Assembly: GCA_017828835.1 (NCBI GenBank)
Contig: JAGAEK010000019.1
Location: forward strand, 1-7,182
DNA from: Oscillospiraceae bacterium
GTDB lineage: Bacteria > Bacillota > Clostridia > Oscillospirales > Ruminococcaceae
Direction: 5' to 3'
DNA: 7,182 bases
In this document: piece by piece, positions 1-6,551 of the stretch
How the letters are laid out: each line of letters starts with the position of its first letter
How positions within the stretch are numbered: position 1 is the first letter of the stretch
Notes under the pieces: generated by a model
What the model saw: the letters and a program-made list of their open reading frames with translations, nothing else
Database searches by the model: none
What the model was told of the DNA's origin: nothing
Made by a program: the position numbers and the translations under genes

Positions 1-1
1 T

Positions 2-559
2 ATGGATATCGACAAGATCAGACGTACTCTTGATGAAATTTCACGCGACAGCTTCAACGCCGCGGTCGAGAGCATAATATCCGCAAAAAACATTTACGTT
101 ATCGGAGTCAGAAGCTCTTTTTCACTCGCATCTTTCATGTCGTTTTACCTGAATCACATTTTCCCGAACGTACGCAACGTTGCGACGACGAGCGTCAGCG
201 AAATGTTCGAACAAATAATGCATATCGGCAGCGGAGACGTCTTGATCTCGATAACTTTCCCCAGATATTCGCAGCGTACCGTGAAAGCGGCTAAATATGC
301 TTGTGAAAACGGCGCTACCGTTATCTCCATAACCGACTCGAAAGATTCCCCTATCGCGCAGTTTTCAAACACTCTTCTCCTTGCCAGAAGCGATATGGCA
401 TCATTCGTCGACTCTCTTGTCGCGCCTCTGAGCCTTATAAATGCACTGATAGTTGCTATCGGACTAAAAAACAAGAACGAAGTTGAAAACTCTCTCCGGC
501 GCCTTGAAAATATATGGGATGAATATAACGTATACGAAAAAAGCGAGGAATCCAAATGA
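2..559 (+). CDS. MurR/RpiR-type SIS-domain transcriptional regulator, 5' truncated
   Basis: The visible 185 residues are a sugar-isomerase (SIS) domain of the kind forming the C-terminal effector-binding half of MurR/RpiR regulators. Seen: a linker helix (about 1–28), the first strand and loop NIYVIGVRSSF (30–40) where family members bind sugar phosphate, the family signature GDVLISITFPRYSQRTVKAAK (split here as GDVLISITFPRYS, 78–90, then QRTVKAAK), the segment ATVISITDS (105–113), and a helical C-terminus ending in a charged tail. Family members are usually near 280 residues with an N-terminal helix-turn-helix of roughly 80 residues. That part is missing, so the ATG at position 2 is probably an internal Met and the true start lies upstream of the window; a stand-alone SIS protein cannot be excluded. 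The stop codon overlaps the next start as ATGA, which implies translational coupling. The ligand and target genes cannot be read from the sequence. Confidence 0.85.
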   Translation: MDIDKIRRTLDEISRDSFNAAVESIISAKNIYVIGVRSSFSLASFMSFYLNHIFPNVRNVATTSVSEMFEQIMHIGSGDVLISITFPRYSQRTVKAAKYACENGATVISITDSKDSPIAQFSNTLLLARSDMASFVDSLVAPLSLINALIVAIGLKNKNEVENSLRRLENIWDEYNVYEKSEESK

Positions 560-2496
560 GTTCCCTGTCTTTTGATGTTGTCGTCGTCGGCGGAGGAGCC
601 GCGGGATGCCTTGCGGCCGGAACTGCGGCGTCATACGGGAAAAAAGTCTGTATAATCGAAAAAAACGGCATACTTGCGAAAAAAGTCCTTATCACCGGCA
701 AAGGCAGATGCAACGTTACGAATAATTGCTCGGATCAGGAGTTTTTTGACAACGTTAAAACGGGAGCAAAATTTCTTCATTCCGCAATATCCCGATTTTC
801 CACTCATGACTGTATGGAATTTTTCGAATCGTTGTCGGTCCCGCTTAAAACCGAACGCGGTTTTAGAGTATTTCCGGTTTCCGATAAGGCGTCCGATATT
901 GCAGACGCGCTCAAAAAATATACGGAACAGAACGGAGTCGCCGTGATCCATTCCGCAGTGTCCGAAATCTGCACCAAAAATAAAAAAGCGTCCGGCGTTA
1001 AACTCAAAAACGGCGATTTTATAAAGTCTGATAAAATCATCATCGCAACGGGCGGTAAAAGTTACCCGAAAACAGGTTCTACCGGAGACGGCTATCGGTT
1101 TGCAGAAACACTCGGACACACCGTTTCTCCGATCCGCCCGGCATTGGTACCGCTTGAATCGTCCGATCTTTTCTGCACAGAGTTGACCGGCCTTTCTCTT
1201 AAAAACGTTACGCTTTCTTTAGTTGATACCGCAGATTCAAAGGTCGTATTTTCCGAACTCGGAGAAATGCTTTTCACACATTTCGGTTTATCGGGTCCGC
1301 TTGTCCTTTCCGCAAGCAGTCATATGACAGGTAATCCCTCGGACTATTACATATCTATCGACCTGAAACCCGGACTTTCTGCAGAAAAACTTGACGCGAG
1401 GATATTGCGAGACTTCTCCTCGTTCCTCAACAAAGATATTTCGAACGCACTGTTTATGCTGCTTCCGAAAAGCATTATACCCGTTATTTTGGAAAAAGCC
1501 GGTATACCAAAAAACACAAAAGTCAACAGCATTACAAAAGAAATGCGTGCGGCCCTTGTTTTTGCAATAAAAAATTTCAAAGTAAAAATAACATCTTTTC
1601 GTCCGATAGAAGAAGCAATAATCACCTCCGGCGGAGTCGAACTCAAAGAAATAGATCCGAAAACGATGGAATCGAAACTTGTCAAGGGTATTTATTTCGC
1701 GGGAGAAGTTCTGAACGCCGACGCCTATACCGGCGGATTCAATCTTCAGATAGCGTTTTCCACCGGATTTGCCGCAGGTACCGCCGCGGGAGCAAAAACT
1801 ATTTGCGTAAAGGAGAGATACGGTATGAAATCTGTTGCCATAGACGGACCGGCCGGAGCCGGCAAAAGTGTTCTTTCAAAAAGAGCCGCTCAGGAACTTG
1901 GGTTCATATACGTCGACACGGGCGCTCTTTACCGTGCAGTCGGATTGTATATGATCGAAAAAGGTATCGATACCAAAAACTCTTTTGACGTTGCGAACGC
2001 TCTTTCCGAAATAACCGTCGATATGAAGTATATCGACGGAAAACAAACAGTTTTGCTGAACGGAGAGGACGTCGGCGGAAAACTGCGTACTCCGGAGGTC
2101 TCGATGGCCGCTTCAAACGTCTCCGCGATACCCAAAGTAAGAACGTTTTTGTTCGATATGCAGCGTTCGATCGCTAAAAAGGAAAACGTTATAATGGACG
2201 GAAGAGATATCGGCACCGTCGTTCTTCCCGACGCCGACCTGAAGATATTCCTCACCGCGTCTCCCGAGGAAAGAGCGAGAAGAAGATATCTTGAATTATT
2301 ACAAAACGGCTCGACTACAGATTATGAAACGGTACTCAGCGAAGTCAAACTCCGCGATTACAACGATTCCCACCGTCCCATAGCTCCGCTGAAAAAAGCC
2401 GATGATGCGATCGTTATCGACACCACCGATCTAAATCTGGAGCAATCTTTCGAACTCCTTCTCTCAACTATAAAAAACACACTTAAAATATACTAA
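556..2496 (+). CDS. BaiN/RdsA-family (HI0933/YhiN-like) FAD-dependent oxidoreductase fused in frame to cytidylate kinase
   Basis: The ORF encodes 646 residues, about 420 of flavoprotein followed by 223 of Cmk. The flavoprotein half shows the FAD dinucleotide-binding motif VVVVGGGAAG (8–17), the family signature VLITGKGRCNVTN (44–56), the second nucleotide-binding segment IIIATGGKSYPKTGSTGDGY (161–180), GEMLFTHFGLSGP (236–248), and the C-terminal FAD-contact region GIYFAGEVLNADAYTGGFN (378–396). This family includes E. coli YhiN, reported as a 23S rRNA dihydrouridine synthase (RdsA), and BaiN of bile-acid metabolism; which substrate applies here is not decidable, though rRNA modification fits the operon better. 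The start is supported by GAGGA at 545–549, 6 nt before the ATG, and by ATGA overlap with the regulator. Odd: no stop separates the flavoprotein from Cmk, and the junction (413–423) is only about 11 residues. Removing one base from the A5 run at 1794–1798 would end the flavoprotein at the TAA at 1808–1810, giving 417 residues, normal for the family. So this may be a real fusion or an indel. Confidence 0.85.
   Translation: MSSLSFDVVVVGGGAAGCLAAGTAASYGKKVCIIEKNGILAKKVLITGKGRCNVTNNCSDQEFFDNVKTGAKFLHSAISRFSTHDCMEFFESLSVPLKTERGFRVFPVSDKASDIADALKKYTEQNGVAVIHSAVSEICTKNKKASGVKLKNGDFIKSDKIIIATGGKSYPKTGSTGDGYRFAETLGHTVSPIRPALVPLESSDLFCTELTGLSLKNVTLSLVDTADSKVVFSELGEMLFTHFGLSGPLVLSASSHMTGNPSDYYISIDLKPGLSAEKLDARILRDFSSFLNKDISNALFMLLPKSIIPVILEKAGIPKNTKVNSITKEMRAALVFAIKNFKVKITSFRPIEEAIITSGGVELKEIDPKTMESKLVKGIYFAGEVLNADAYTGGFNLQIAFSTGFAAGTAAGAKTICVKERYGMKSVAIDGPAGAGKSVLSKRAAQELGFIYVDTGALYRAVGLYMIEKGIDTKNSFDVANALSEITVDMKYIDGKQTVLLNGEDVGGKLRTPEVSMAASNVSAIPKVRTFLFDMQRSIAKKENVIMDGRDIGTVVLPDADLKIFLTASPEERARRRYLELLQNGSTTDYETVLSEVKLRDYNDSHRPIAPLKKADDAIVIDTTDLNLEQSFELLLSTIKNTLKIY
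1808..1827 (+). promoter_or_regulatory. Internal ribosome binding site and start for Cmk, with an out-of-frame TAA
   Basis: TAA (1808–1810) is directly followed by AGGAG (1811–1815), then 9 nt, then ATG (1825–1827). This is the usual layout of a gene end and next gene start in an operon. The TAA is out of frame with the flavoprotein by one base, and the A5 run at 1794–1798 lies just upstream. Confidence 0.7.
1825..2496 (+). CDS. cmk: Cytidylate kinase (dCMP/CMP kinase); C-terminal part of the fused ORF with its own start signals
   Basis: Cmk transfers phosphate from ATP to CMP or dCMP in pyrimidine nucleotide supply and is cytosolic. Read from the internal ATG, the protein has 223 residues, full length for the family. 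Seen in Cmk numbering: P-loop AIDGPAGAGKS (5–15), the nucleotide-binding YVDTGALYRA (29–38), the central motif VIMDGRDIGTVVLPDADLKI (122–141), the Arg-rich LID region PEERARRRYLE (147–157), and RDYNDSHRPIAPLKKADDA (177–195). The residue after the P-loop Ser is Val where Thr is common; this should not abolish phosphate binding. AGGAG at 1811–1815 lies 9 nt before the ATG, a good Shine-Dalgarno arrangement, so separate translation is plausible even if the upstream frame is also read through. The next gene, plsC, starts 17 nt downstream. The enzyme identity is near certain; what is unsure is whether it is made free, fused, or both. Confidence 0.93.
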   Translation: MKSVAIDGPAGAGKSVLSKRAAQELGFIYVDTGALYRAVGLYMIEKGIDTKNSFDVANALSEITVDMKYIDGKQTVLLNGEDVGGKLRTPEVSMAASNVSAIPKVRTFLFDMQRSIAKKENVIMDGRDIGTVVLPDADLKIFLTASPEERARRRYLELLQNGSTTDYETVLSEVKLRDYNDSHRPIAPLKKADDAIVIDTTDLNLEQSFELLLSTIKNTLKIY

Positions 2497-2513
2497 GAAA
2501 TCAGGTTTTTGCT

Positions 2514-3113
2514 ATGTCGTTTTTTGACCGTGTAAAAAAAGTAACGGTATTCCTGTTCAATCTTTTCTATAAACTGAAATATATCGGATTTGAAAACGTC
2601 GGTACCGGAAGTTATCTTATCTGCTGCAACCACCTGAAATTTTTTGATCCGTTTCTCGTAACAATACCTTTTCCGAAACCGATGCACTACATGGCGAAAG
2701 CGGAATTGTTCAAAATACCGCTCGTCAACACGTTCATCAAAAAGCTCGGCGCTTTTCCGGTAAAAAGAGGCAAAGCACACAGTGCCGCGATCGAATCCGC
2801 AATATCGCTCCTGGAATCCGGTGAGAACGTCTTGATATTCCCGGAAGGTACAAGATCGAAAACCGGTGTTCCCGGTTCCGCAAAGCCCGGAGCTGCACTT
2901 GTCGCGTTCCGCTCAAACGCAAAGATATTGCCCGTCGCAATAAAAATACAAAAGCCGAAATTTTTCTCAAAACCGCATATAACCGTATCTTTCGGCCACC
3001 CTATAGAAAATTCGGAGCTGCCTATTGAAAAAGCCTCTTCAAATTCATTCAAAGAAGCTTCAAAGTATATTATGGACCGAATTTGCGAGCTGTTTCACAA
3101 AATTGAATTCTAA
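2514..3113 (+). CDS. plsC: 1-acyl-sn-glycerol-3-phosphate acyltransferase (PlsC family)
   Basis: This family acylates lysophosphatidic acid to phosphatidic acid at the inner face of the cytoplasmic membrane. At 199 residues it is a compact member. Seen: the catalytic HX4D motif in CCNHLKFFDPFL (His40, Asp45), block II GAFPVKRG (79–86, Arg85), block III IFPEGTRS (108–115) for binding the glycerol phosphate, and block IV ILPVAIK (138–144). The N-terminal stretch VTVFLFNLFYKLKYI (10–24) is hydrophobic and may anchor or associate with the membrane. The start follows cmk by 17 nt; only a weak CAGG (2502–2505) precedes it, so expression may rely on coupling with cmk. A cmk–plsC–ispH/S1 order is, as I recall, common in Clostridia. 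The family is clear; exact acyl-acceptor specificity is inferred. Confidence 0.9.
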   Translation: MSFFDRVKKVTVFLFNLFYKLKYIGFENVGTGSYLICCNHLKFFDPFLVTIPFPKPMHYMAKAELFKIPLVNTFIKKLGAFPVKRGKAHSAAIESAISLLESGENVLIFPEGTRSKTGVPGSAKPGAALVAFRSNAKILPVAIKIQKPKFFSKPHITVSFGHPIENSELPIEKASSNSFKEASKYIMDRICELFHKIEF

Positions 3114-3134
3114 TCCGTAAAGAGAGGAAAAATC

Positions 3135-5297
3135 ATGCCTCAAATCACCGTAACTCCGAGCGCCGGATTTTGCTTCGGTGTAAGCCGCGCGGTCGGCATA
3201 GTCTATGATCTTTTGGACCGAAACGTAAAAACAGCGACTCTCGGAGAGATCATACATAATCCTTCCCTAATATCGCTGCTTGAGAAGCGCGGAGTAAAAG
3301 TCATCGACGATATTTCCGAGCTTTCGGAGGACGAAACGCTCGTTATACGTTCGCACGGAGTTCCGAAAAACGTCATTGCCGACCTTAACGGCAGAAATAT
3401 AAAATATTTTGACGCGACCTGTCCGTTTGTGAAAAAAATACATAAAATAGTCGATGAAGAATCTGAAAATTCCGTTATACTGATCGCCGGAGATCCTGCT
3501 CACCCGGAAGTACAAGGTATCGTCAGTTATTGTAAAGGCGAATTTTACACCTTCCGTTCCTCCTCCGAATTGCAGGATTTTGTCGATTCGGATAAATTTT
3601 CTCCCGAAAAAAAGTATATTATGGTGTCTCAAACCACTTTTAACAGTGAAGAATGGAGAAAATGTAAGCAAATTTTAAAAAAAGTGTATACAAGCGCAAA
3701 AATTTTTGATACAATATGTAATGCAACTGAAATTCGTCAGAAAGAATCTGCGGAACTTGCGGAAAAATCCGACATTATGATCATTGTCGGCGGAACTCAC
3801 AGTTCCAACACTATCAAGTTATACGATATCTGCAAAAGCCGCTGTCCTTCAATTTTTATCGAAACGGCAGACGAACTTCATAAATTCGATTTCAGTGGCA
3901 AAACCAACATCGGTATTACCGCTGGTGCTTCTACGCCGGCGTTCATAATTAAGGAGGTTAAAAAAACTATGAGCGAAATTTTATCTAACAGTTCGGAGGA
4001 ACTCAGCTTTGCTGAAATGCTAGAGCAAAATTTCAAAAGTACATATACAGGAGAGAAGGTAACCGGCGTTGTAACAGGCATTAGTCCGAATGAAGTATCG
4101 GTAGAAATCGGCACCAAACATACCGGGTATATCCCGCTGCACGAACTTACCGATGACACAAGCGCAAAACCAGAAGACCTTGTTAAAATCGGACAAACCC
4201 TCACCTTAAAAGTACTTAGAGTCAACGACGTTGAAGGAACTATGGTTCTTTCAAAAAAGAAAATCGATTCCGAAGCCGATTTCGATCGCGTAATGAACGG
4301 AGTTGAAAGCGGAGAGATTTTCGAAGGGACAGTTACCGACGTCGTCAAAGGCGGAGTCATCGTAAATACAAAAGGAGTAAAAGTATTTATTCCCGCTTCG
4401 CAGGCCACGCTTTCACGCGGCGACAATATTGAAGCTCTGTTGCATCAAAAAGTAGAGTTCAAGATCCTTGAGGTCAACGAGCAGCGCAAGAGAGCCGTCG
4501 GTTCTATCAAAGCCGTTCTTATCGCACAGCGCAAAGAACGTATTGAAAAGGCCTGGAACGCGCTTGAAGTAGGCGCGACCTATACCGGAGTCGTAAAATC
4601 TCTCACTTCCTACGGTGCGTTTGTAGACATCGGCGGTATCGACGGAATGGTCCACATTTCCGAACTTTCCTGGAAAAGGATCAAACATCCTTCCGAAGTA
4701 GTCAAAGTCGGTGATTCCATAGAAGTATATATCAAGGATATAAACACCGAGACCAAGAAAATTTCTCTCGGATTCAAAAAAGCATCCGATAATCCTTGGG
4801 AAATCATGAAACGCGATTATCCTGTCGGAACGGTCCTTAAAGTCAAGATCGTTTCTCTCACCGCTTTCGGTGCGTTTGCACATATCATTGACGGCATCGA
4901 CGGTTTGATACATATTTCTCAAATCGCGAATGAGCATATAGCAAAACCCGCCGACGTACTTTCAATAGGTCAGGAAGTCGAAGTCAAGATCACTGAAGTC
5001 GACTTTGAGAAAAAGCGTGTAAGTCTTTCAATGAAAGCTCTCCTTCCCGTTGAGGAACCCGTCTCCGAGGAACAACCCGTTGAAGAGAAACCCGCGGAAG
5101 AGGCTGCTGTTGAAGAAAAACCTGCAGAAGAACCTGTTGCGGAAGAAAAAGTCGTCGAAGAATCTACGGCAGAAGAGAAGCCTTCAGAAGAACCTGCTGC
5201 GGAAGAAAAACCTGCAGAAGAACCTGCCGCGGAAGAGAAGCCTTCAGAAGAACCTGCTGCGGAAGAGAAACCCGCAGAAGAACCTGCTGCGGAATAA
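3135..5297 (+). CDS. ispH-rpsA: Bifunctional 4-hydroxy-3-methylbut-2-enyl diphosphate reductase (IspH) / ribosomal protein S1
   Basis: The product has 720 residues. Residues 1–278 are IspH, the [4Fe-4S] enzyme that makes IPP and DMAPP in the last step of the MEP pathway. The three cluster cysteines are present: Cys13 (AGFCFGV), Cys96 (DATCPFVKK), Cys195 (TICNAT). Active-site residues also appear: His41, His74, His123 and Glu125 (DPAHPEVQG), Thr167 (SQTT), the THSSNT segment (221–226) and Ser266. Residues about 306–636 hold four S1 RNA-binding domains starting near 307 (GEKVTGVV), 393 (GEIFEGTV), 480 (GATYTGVV) and 565 (GTVLKVKI). Domains 3 and 4 are the most canonical, with YGAFVDI and FGAFAHI. 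Residues about 640–720 are a Glu-rich decapeptide-repeat tail. This fusion is known in Clostridia; four S1 domains are fewer than the six of E. coli S1. The gene starts 21 nt after plsC behind GAGG (3124–3127). An internal Shine-Dalgarno and ATG at the junction could yield free S1. Confidence 0.95.
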   Translation: MPQITVTPSAGFCFGVSRAVGIVYDLLDRNVKTATLGEIIHNPSLISLLEKRGVKVIDDISELSEDETLVIRSHGVPKNVIADLNGRNIKYFDATCPFVKKIHKIVDEESENSVILIAGDPAHPEVQGIVSYCKGEFYTFRSSSELQDFVDSDKFSPEKKYIMVSQTTFNSEEWRKCKQILKKVYTSAKIFDTICNATEIRQKESAELAEKSDIMIIVGGTHSSNTIKLYDICKSRCPSIFIETADELHKFDFSGKTNIGITAGASTPAFIIKEVKKTMSEILSNSSEELSFAEMLEQNFKSTYTGEKVTGVVTGISPNEVSVEIGTKHTGYIPLHELTDDTSAKPEDLVKIGQTLTLKVLRVNDVEGTMVLSKKKIDSEADFDRVMNGVESGEIFEGTVTDVVKGGVIVNTKGVKVFIPASQATLSRGDNIEALLHQKVEFKILEVNEQRKRAVGSIKAVLIAQRKERIEKAWNALEVGATYTGVVKSLTSYGAFVDIGGIDGMVHISELSWKRIKHPSEVVKVGDSIEVYIKDINTETKKISLGFKKASDNPWEIMKRDYPVGTVLKVKIVSLTAFGAFAHIIDGIDGLIHISQIANEHIAKPADVLSIGQEVEVKITEVDFEKKRVSLSMKALLPVEEPVSEEQPVEEKPAEEAAVEEKPAEEPVAEEKVVEESTAEEKPSEEPAAEEKPAEEPAAEEKPSEEPAAEEKPAEEPAAE
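3951..3971 (+). promoter_or_regulatory. Candidate internal ribosome binding site and start for the S1 part
   Basis: AAGGAGG (3951–3957), a perfect Shine-Dalgarno core, stands 11 nt before an in-frame ATG (3969, Met279), exactly between the IspH domain and the S1 part. It encodes Lys-Glu with AAG GAG codons, while neighbouring genes mostly use AAA and GAA. Initiation here would give a 442-residue S1 protein. The spacing is slightly long, so the site may be functional or a relic of two once-separate genes. Confidence 0.5.
5085..5294 (+). repeat. In-frame 30-bp tandem repeat (7 units) coding the acidic tail of S1
   Basis: Residues 651–720 form seven decapeptides of the pattern EK(P/V)xEExxxE, most often EKPAEEPAAE or EKPSEEPAAE. 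The last four units form two 60-bp copies (5175–5234 and 5235–5294) that differ at three synonymous third positions only; their first 30 bp are identical. From residue 640 to the end I count 33 Glu and 7 Lys in 81 residues, so the tail should be strongly acidic and disordered. Unit number is likely to vary between strains by slippage or recombination. Confidence 0.9.
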
Positions 5298-5309
5298 TTT
5301 AAAAAAGTC

Positions 5310-5340
5310 AAAACTGCCGGCAAAAATTGCCGGCAGTTTT
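5310..5340 (+). terminator. Rho-independent terminator of the ispH-S1 operon
   Basis: A perfect 14-bp stem, AAAACTGCCGGCAA (5310–5323) and TTGCCGGCAGTTTT (5327–5340), closes a 3-nt AAA loop and begins 12 nt after the S1 stop. The A run before and T run after make it possibly bidirectional. It separates the housekeeping operon from the sporulation genes. Confidence 0.92.
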
Positions 5341-5409
5341 AATTTGTTCGGAAATTTTTTGTTTCTTTTTCTCCACATTCTATTCTGTTATTTTTTATAC
5401 TTTTGCCTT

Positions 5410-5439
5410 AAATAATTTTACGCCTTTCGTGGCAAATTA
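5410..5439 (+). promoter_or_regulatory. Candidate sigma-G-type (forespore) promoter of spoIVB
   Basis: AAATA (5410–5414), an 18-nt spacer, and CAAATTA (5433–5439) match the B. subtilis sigma-G consensus (GHATR, about 18 nt, CATWHTA) at 4 of 5 and 6 of 7 positions. spoIVB of B. subtilis is transcribed in the forespore mainly by sigma-G. The AT-rich context raises the chance of accidental matches, so this is a candidate only. The rest of the 5341–5477 leader is T-rich and holds no gene I can support. Confidence 0.4.
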
Positions 5440-5444
5440 TAAAA

Positions 5445-5456
5445 GACGGCGCCGTC
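5445..5456. repeat. Perfect 12-bp palindrome in the spoIVB leader
   Basis: GACGGCGCCGTC is a perfect palindrome, GC-rich inside an AT-rich leader, between the candidate promoter and the ribosome binding site (GGAG, 5468–5471). It would lie close to the transcription start, so it could be an operator. With no loop bases it is a poor RNA hairpin unless the centre opens. Function unknown. Confidence 0.5.
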
Positions 5457-5477
5457 AAAAAATTTTTGGAGTAACAA

Positions 5478-6551
5478 ATGAAAAAGTTTATAAAATTCTT
5501 CACTTCCGTCTCTCTCGTAATTACTGCAATTTTTTTCAATTCGGTCTTCAACGTTTCTTCTTATTGCACAAGTTGCGGTAATAATCAGGAAACGGCTTAT
5601 TTGAGCTGCTCGGCTGAACAGACAAAATTATCGACCGTACTCGTCAGCGGCGCGCCTTTCGGGATCAAAATCCTTACCGACGGTATCGTTATTACCGATA
5701 TCGCAGATACTCTTGATTCAAACAAATCAAGTCCTGCAAAAGCCTCGGGACTTCTTCCCGGCGATATAATAAATTCGGTGGACGGTACGGCAATATTTTC
5801 CAACAACGATCTTGAAAATACTATTTTGAACAGCGAAGGCCGATCGCTGCAATTTTTGATATCCCGCGGAGATAAAAAACTCGAACTGAAAGTAACGCCC
5901 GAAAAAACTTCCAAAGGCTATAAAATCGGGGCTTTCGTCCGGGACAGCTGCGCGGGTATCGGTTCTATGACGTTTTACAATCCCGAAAACGGCTCGTTTG
6001 CCGGACTCGGCCACGCCGTTTGCGATTATGATACCGGAAAAATAATGCCGATCAAAATCGGAGAGATCGCAGACGTCAAAATAATCGGAGTAGTAAAAGG
6101 CAAAACCGGCGTACCGGGCGAACTTATAGGCGCTTTTTTGCCCGGTAAAGACAGCGGCGAAATAAAAGTTAATTGCGAAAGCGGCCTTTACGGTATCGCA
6201 TCTCCTTCCGCAGACTGTATCGCCATGGAAGTCGCTCCTAAAAGTCAGATCAAAACCGGTCCCGCAAAAATATTGACGACCGTAGACGGTTCTTCACCGC
6301 GTGAATTTGATATATCTATTGAAAAAATCCATTCCGATAAATCCGACACAGACAAGAATCTGGTCATAAAGATCACCGACCCCGAGCTTTTGGAGATCAC
6401 GGGCGGTATCGTTCCCGGAATGAGCGGCAGTCCGATCATTCAAAACGGCAAACTTGTCGGCGCCGTTACTCACGTTTTTGTAAACGAGCCGACTAAGGGC
6501 TATGCCATTTTTACGGAAACGATGCTTTATATGTCGTATTTTGTCGAATAA
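5478..6551 (+). CDS. spoIVB: SpoIVB-family serine peptidase (PDZ plus S55), sporulation checkpoint protease
   Basis: SpoIVB is secreted from the forespore into the space between the two membranes and, in B. subtilis, cleaves SpoIVFA to trigger pro-sigma-K processing in the mother cell. The 357-residue product has a basic start and hydrophobic segment (about 1–25; signal peptide or anchor), a PDZ-like domain (about 58–140, with KASGLLPGDIINSVDG at 88–103) and an S55 peptidase domain (about 150–357). The triad can be placed by motif: His179 in GLGHAV, Asp301 in ITDPELLE, Ser316 in GMSGSP; the 15-residue Asp–Ser spacing equals that of B. subtilis (Asp363, Ser378). It is about 70 residues shorter than the B. 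subtilis protein. A cysteine cluster (Cys30, Cys33, Cys44) follows the signal region; Tyr29 before Cys30 argues against a lipobox. GGAG at 5468–5471, 6 nt before the ATG, supports this start. spo0A follows, as in many spore formers. Confidence 0.93.
   Translation: MKKFIKFFTSVSLVITAIFFNSVFNVSSYCTSCGNNQETAYLSCSAEQTKLSTVLVSGAPFGIKILTDGIVITDIADTLDSNKSSPAKASGLLPGDIINSVDGTAIFSNNDLENTILNSEGRSLQFLISRGDKKLELKVTPEKTSKGYKIGAFVRDSCAGIGSMTFYNPENGSFAGLGHAVCDYDTGKIMPIKIGEIADVKIIGVVKGKTGVPGELIGAFLPGKDSGEIKVNCESGLYGIASPSADCIAMEVAPKSQIKTGPAKILTTVDGSSPREFDISIEKIHSDKSDTDKNLVIKITDPELLEITGGIVPGMSGSPIIQNGKLVGAVTHVFVNEPTKGYAIFTETMLYMSYFVE

Noticed and set aside
1794..1798. Programmed transcriptional or ribosomal slippage at the A5 run to make both free and fused products
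   Set aside because: Five As are short for slippage, and no slippery heptamer or downstream stimulator was recognised; an indel or true fusion with internal initiation explains it more simply.
4970..5323. Long Ser/Ala/Gly-rich reading frame on the minus strand over the S1 tail
   Set aside because: It is the antisense of the 30-bp repeat and terminator; the regular repeat keeps all frames open. No plausible start signals or family match.
5050..5415. Lys/Asn/Leu-rich plus-strand frame overlapping the S1 tail
   Set aside because: A shifted reading of the same repeat, running through the terminator; low-complexity shadow.
5562..5571. Lipoprotein lipobox at Cys30 of SpoIVB
   Set aside because: The residue before the Cys is Tyr, and the -3 position is Ser; this does not fit the lipobox pattern.
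5327..5581. 84-residue plus-strand frame between the terminator and spoIVB
   Set aside because: It starts inside the terminator stem, has no ribosome binding site and overlaps spoIVB out of frame.
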